A stretch of DNA of 35,093 bases from Lysobacterales bacterium (GTDB lineage Bacteria > Pseudomonadota > Gammaproteobacteria > Xanthomonadales > UBA2363), in assembly GCA_019634735.1 (NCBI GenBank), contig JAHCAT010000024.1, positions 1-35,093 of the forward strand, written 5' to 3'. This document shows, piece by piece, positions 33,087 through 35,093 of this stretch (position 1 is the stretch's first letter; each line of letters opens with the position of its first letter). Both the position numbers and the translations under genes were made by a program. The notes below the pieces were generated by a model. That model made no database searches. It was given only the letters and a program-made list of their open reading frames with translations, and had not been told where the DNA came from.

Positions 33087-33506
33087 TCAGCGCTGGGTGT
33101 TGTCGAAACCGATCTTGCGCAGGTCAGCGTTCTTGGCCTGGGTCATCACCGACGCCAGCACCTGATAGCGGGCACGGTCGCCGACGCTGATCATCACCTG
33201 CGGCTGCGGATCCTGGCGGGACGCCTGCCGCATGTAGTCGCGCAGCATGTTGGTGCTGCCCATCGGCATGTCGTTCCACAGGATGCTGCCATCGTCGTTG
33301 ATGCGCAGGGCGATCTTGTCGGCCTCTTCCGGCGGCTTGGACTCCAGGGTCGGCTGCGGCAGGTCGATCTGCACTTTGTAGGTCAGCGCCGGCGCGTTGA
33401 TCATGAAGATGATCAACAGCACCAGCATCACGTCGATCAGCGGCGTGACGTTGATTTCCGCCATCGGGGCGCCACCGGTGGCGCCACTGCTCGTACTCAT
33501 GCCCAT
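33087..33506 (-). CDS. exbD: ExbD/TolR family protein, second paralogue
   Basis: The 139-residue protein begins MGMSTSSGATGGAPMAEINV and has one transmembrane helix (TPLIDVMLVLLIIFMINAPA, Asp25 proton-path residue). The periplasmic ExbD domain has VQIDLPQPTLESKP, IALRINDDGSILWNDMP and VMISVGDRARYQVLASVMTQAKNADLRKIGFD. It shares its N-terminal phrase with the paralogue encoded just upstream (33556-33978) and is 49 bases from it. It is the last gene before the strong hairpin at 33031-33058. Two or more ExbD proteins per cluster is usual for xanthomonads, where they support TonB-dependent uptake. Confidence 0.94.
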   Translation of the reverse strand: MGMSTSSGATGGAPMAEINVTPLIDVMLVLLIIFMINAPALTYKVQIDLPQPTLESKPPEEADKIALRINDDGSILWNDMPMGSTNMLRDYMRQASRQDPQPQVMISVGDRARYQVLASVMTQAKNADLRKIGFDNTQR

Positions 33507-33555
33507 CGGGCGTTCTCCTCAGGCGCCCGGGCGGCCAGCCGCCCGGACGGTTCGA

Positions 33556-33978
<423 letters not shown>

Positions 33979-33995
33979 GGGTCAGGACTCCTGGA

Positions 33996-34748
33996 TTACT
34001 TGGCGTTGCCGACGCGGGCGCCGGTCGCGAAGTAGTCGTGCAGGTCGTGCGCGAACTCGTCGAACTTGGCCAGCACCATGCGGTTGGAACGCACGAAGAA
34101 GTTGTAGGCGAGCAGGGCCGGGATCGCGACGAACAGGCCGATCGCGGTCATGATCAGCGCCTCGCCGACCGGGCCGGCGATCGAGCCGATGTCGGCCTTG
34201 CCGCTGGCGCCGATCGCGATCAGGGCGCGGTAGATGCCCCAAACGGTACCCAGCAGGCCGATGAAAGGCGCCGAGGAACCGGCCGAGGCCAGCATCGTCA
34301 GACCGGTCTCGAGACGGCTGCTCTCGCGGGTCACGGCCTGGCGCAGGGCGCGGTCGATGAACTCCGAACGGTTGAGGATCTCGACCATGCGGCCGCCCTC
34401 ATGCTTGGAGTGGTGCGCGGCGGCCTCGGCGCATTCCAGCGCGATCTTGGAGAACGGCTCGTTCCTGGGCTGCGACTCCATGTACTGGATCGCCTCCTGG
34501 GTCGAGTTGCTGCCCCAGAAGTTGCGGATCACCTTGTCGGCCCGCGAGCGCACCGCGCTGTTACGGAACGAGTTGGCGATGATGTAGAACCAGGACGCCA
34601 GCGACATCACCACCAGGGTGATCAGCACGATCCAGCCGACCACGTCGAGGTGGTGGATCATGTGCCCGAAACCCAGCTGGGTCAGGGCGGCGGCATCCGA
34701 ATCGACCGGCATGCTGGCCGCCGGGAGCGAGGGGGTCTGGTCTTGCAT
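33996..34748 (-). CDS. exbB: MotA/TolQ/ExbB proton channel family protein
   Basis: The 250-residue inner-membrane protein has three helices: about 36-58 (VVGWIVLITLVVMSLASWFYIIANSF), about 145-168 and about 185-212 (GPVGEALIMTAIGLFVAIPALLAYNFF). It carries the family signatures ASAGSSAPFIGLLGTVWGIYRAL and IAGPVGEALIMTAIGLFVAIPA. It forms the ExbB pentamer that with ExbD energises TonB. It lies between tonB (36-base gap) and exbD (17-base gap), all on the minus strand. Length is about normal. Confidence 0.96.
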   Translation of the reverse strand: MQDQTPSLPAASMPVDSDAAALTQLGFGHMIHHLDVVGWIVLITLVVMSLASWFYIIANSFRNSAVRSRADKVIRNFWGSNSTQEAIQYMESQPRNEPFSKIALECAEAAAHHSKHEGGRMVEILNRSEFIDRALRQAVTRESSRLETGLTMLASAGSSAPFIGLLGTVWGIYRALIAIGASGKADIGSIAGPVGEALIMTAIGLFVAIPALLAYNFFVRSNRMVLAKFDEFAHDLHDYFATGARVGNAK

Positions 34749-34784
34749 GGGAGCGCTACCTTCGTTGGTCGTTGCTGGAGGTGG

Positions 34785-35093
34785 TTACTGCAATCTGAAA
34801 TCGATGGGTACGATGACCCAGCCGGGCGCCGGACGGCCGCTCTGCATGGCCGGACGGAACTTCCAGCCGCGCACCGCACGCATGGCTTCCTGGTCGAGCA
34901 GACGCGAACCGCTGGAACGCTGCATCTCGACGCGCTCCGGATTGCCCTCGGCGTCGACGTAGATGCGCAGGGTCACGGTGCCCTGCTCGCCCCGGCGCAT
35001 CGCCTGCGGCGGATAGCGCAAGCCCTTGCGGTTCTGGTAGTCGGCACCGACCGATGCGCCCATGTCGGGGGCCGGCGGCGGTGCCGGCGGTGC
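34785..35093 (-). CDS. tonB: TonB, C-terminal part (cut by the window end)
   Basis: The visible 102 residues are the C-terminal end of an energy transducer TonB. A Pro-rich linker (APPAPPPAPD) is followed by the TonB C-terminal domain: RYPPQAMRRGEQGTVTLRIYVDAEGNPERVEMQRSSGSRLLDQEAMRAVRGWKFRPAM and the end WVIVPIDFRLQ. The N-terminal signal anchor lies outside the window at higher coordinates. The gene is first in the cluster and transfers energy from ExbB/ExbD to outer-membrane transporters. Confidence 0.95.
   Translation of the reverse strand, partial: APPAPPPAPDMGASVGADYQNRKGLRYPPQAMRRGEQGTVTLRIYVDAEGNPERVEMQRSSGSRLLDQEAMRAVRGWKFRPAMQSGRPAPGWVIVPIDFRLQ

Overview
The window is a high-GC stretch of a bacterial chromosome, most likely a gammaproteobacterium of the order Lysobacterales (Xanthomonadales). 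The evidence is the combination of an Icd/AceK pair, a TonB-ExbB cluster with several ExbD paralogues, a PdxJ of the xanthomonad/Bacteroidota-like type, a PhhA gene divergent from an Lrp-type regulator, and envelope proteins (tricorn-like protease, DUF885, two-module WFTY-type exported protein) common in that order. I see no tRNA, rRNA, CRISPR array, transposase, integrase or phage gene. This is core and lineage-specific chromosome, not an obvious island.

Layout. Positions 1-461 hold no gene, only small repeats and a palindrome. On the minus strand, 462-5384 carry icd, aceK, a lipoprotein methyltransferase and rluE (transcription order icd to rluE). A structured repeat with a bidirectional terminator lies between icd and aceK. 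On the plus strand, 5557-8691 is a tightly overlapping three-gene unit: an exported DJ-1/PfpI protein with a helical tail, an OmpR-type response regulator and a histidine kinase. Two minus-strand genes follow (DUF1761 membrane protein, exported DUF885 metallohydrolase). A plus-strand run at 11205-16871 encodes a membrane-anchored TPR-like protein, a 1103-residue tricorn-like protease and a creatininase-family amidohydrolase. An AsmA/YhdP-like envelope protein (minus), a rhomboid protease (plus), and a small exported protein with a C-terminal sorting-like tail (minus) occupy 16882-20547. They are followed by lipocalin blc, HNH nuclease yajD and an Lrp/AsnC regulator divergent from phhA, then a thioesterase, fbp and a YeaQ-type membrane protein.

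The right third carries a second copy of the icd-aceK repeat, a DUF502 membrane protein, a large exported propeller-like protein, an ECF sigma factor with a small membrane protein and a PDZ protein, pdxJ, and a TonB energy-transduction cluster. The cluster is read leftwards as tonB (cut by the window end), exbB, exbD, exbD, a strong terminator, then a third exbD.

Themes. Central carbon metabolism is represented by the icd substrate and its kinase/phosphatase, and by gluconeogenic fbp. Phenylalanine hydroxylation has a probable local regulator. Much of the rest is envelope biology: proteolysis, lipocalin, AsmA-like protein, TonB energisation and envelope stress signalling. The less ordinary observations are the coupling of an exported DJ-1 protein to a two-component system, the repeat terminator separating icd from aceK and recurring behind the YeaQ gene, the CTG start implied for rluE, the Leu next to the catalytic His of the tricorn homologue, the rhomboid beside a CTERM-like protein, and -10-like hexamers placed for leaderless transcripts. 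No clearly unprecedented system was found; these are leads.
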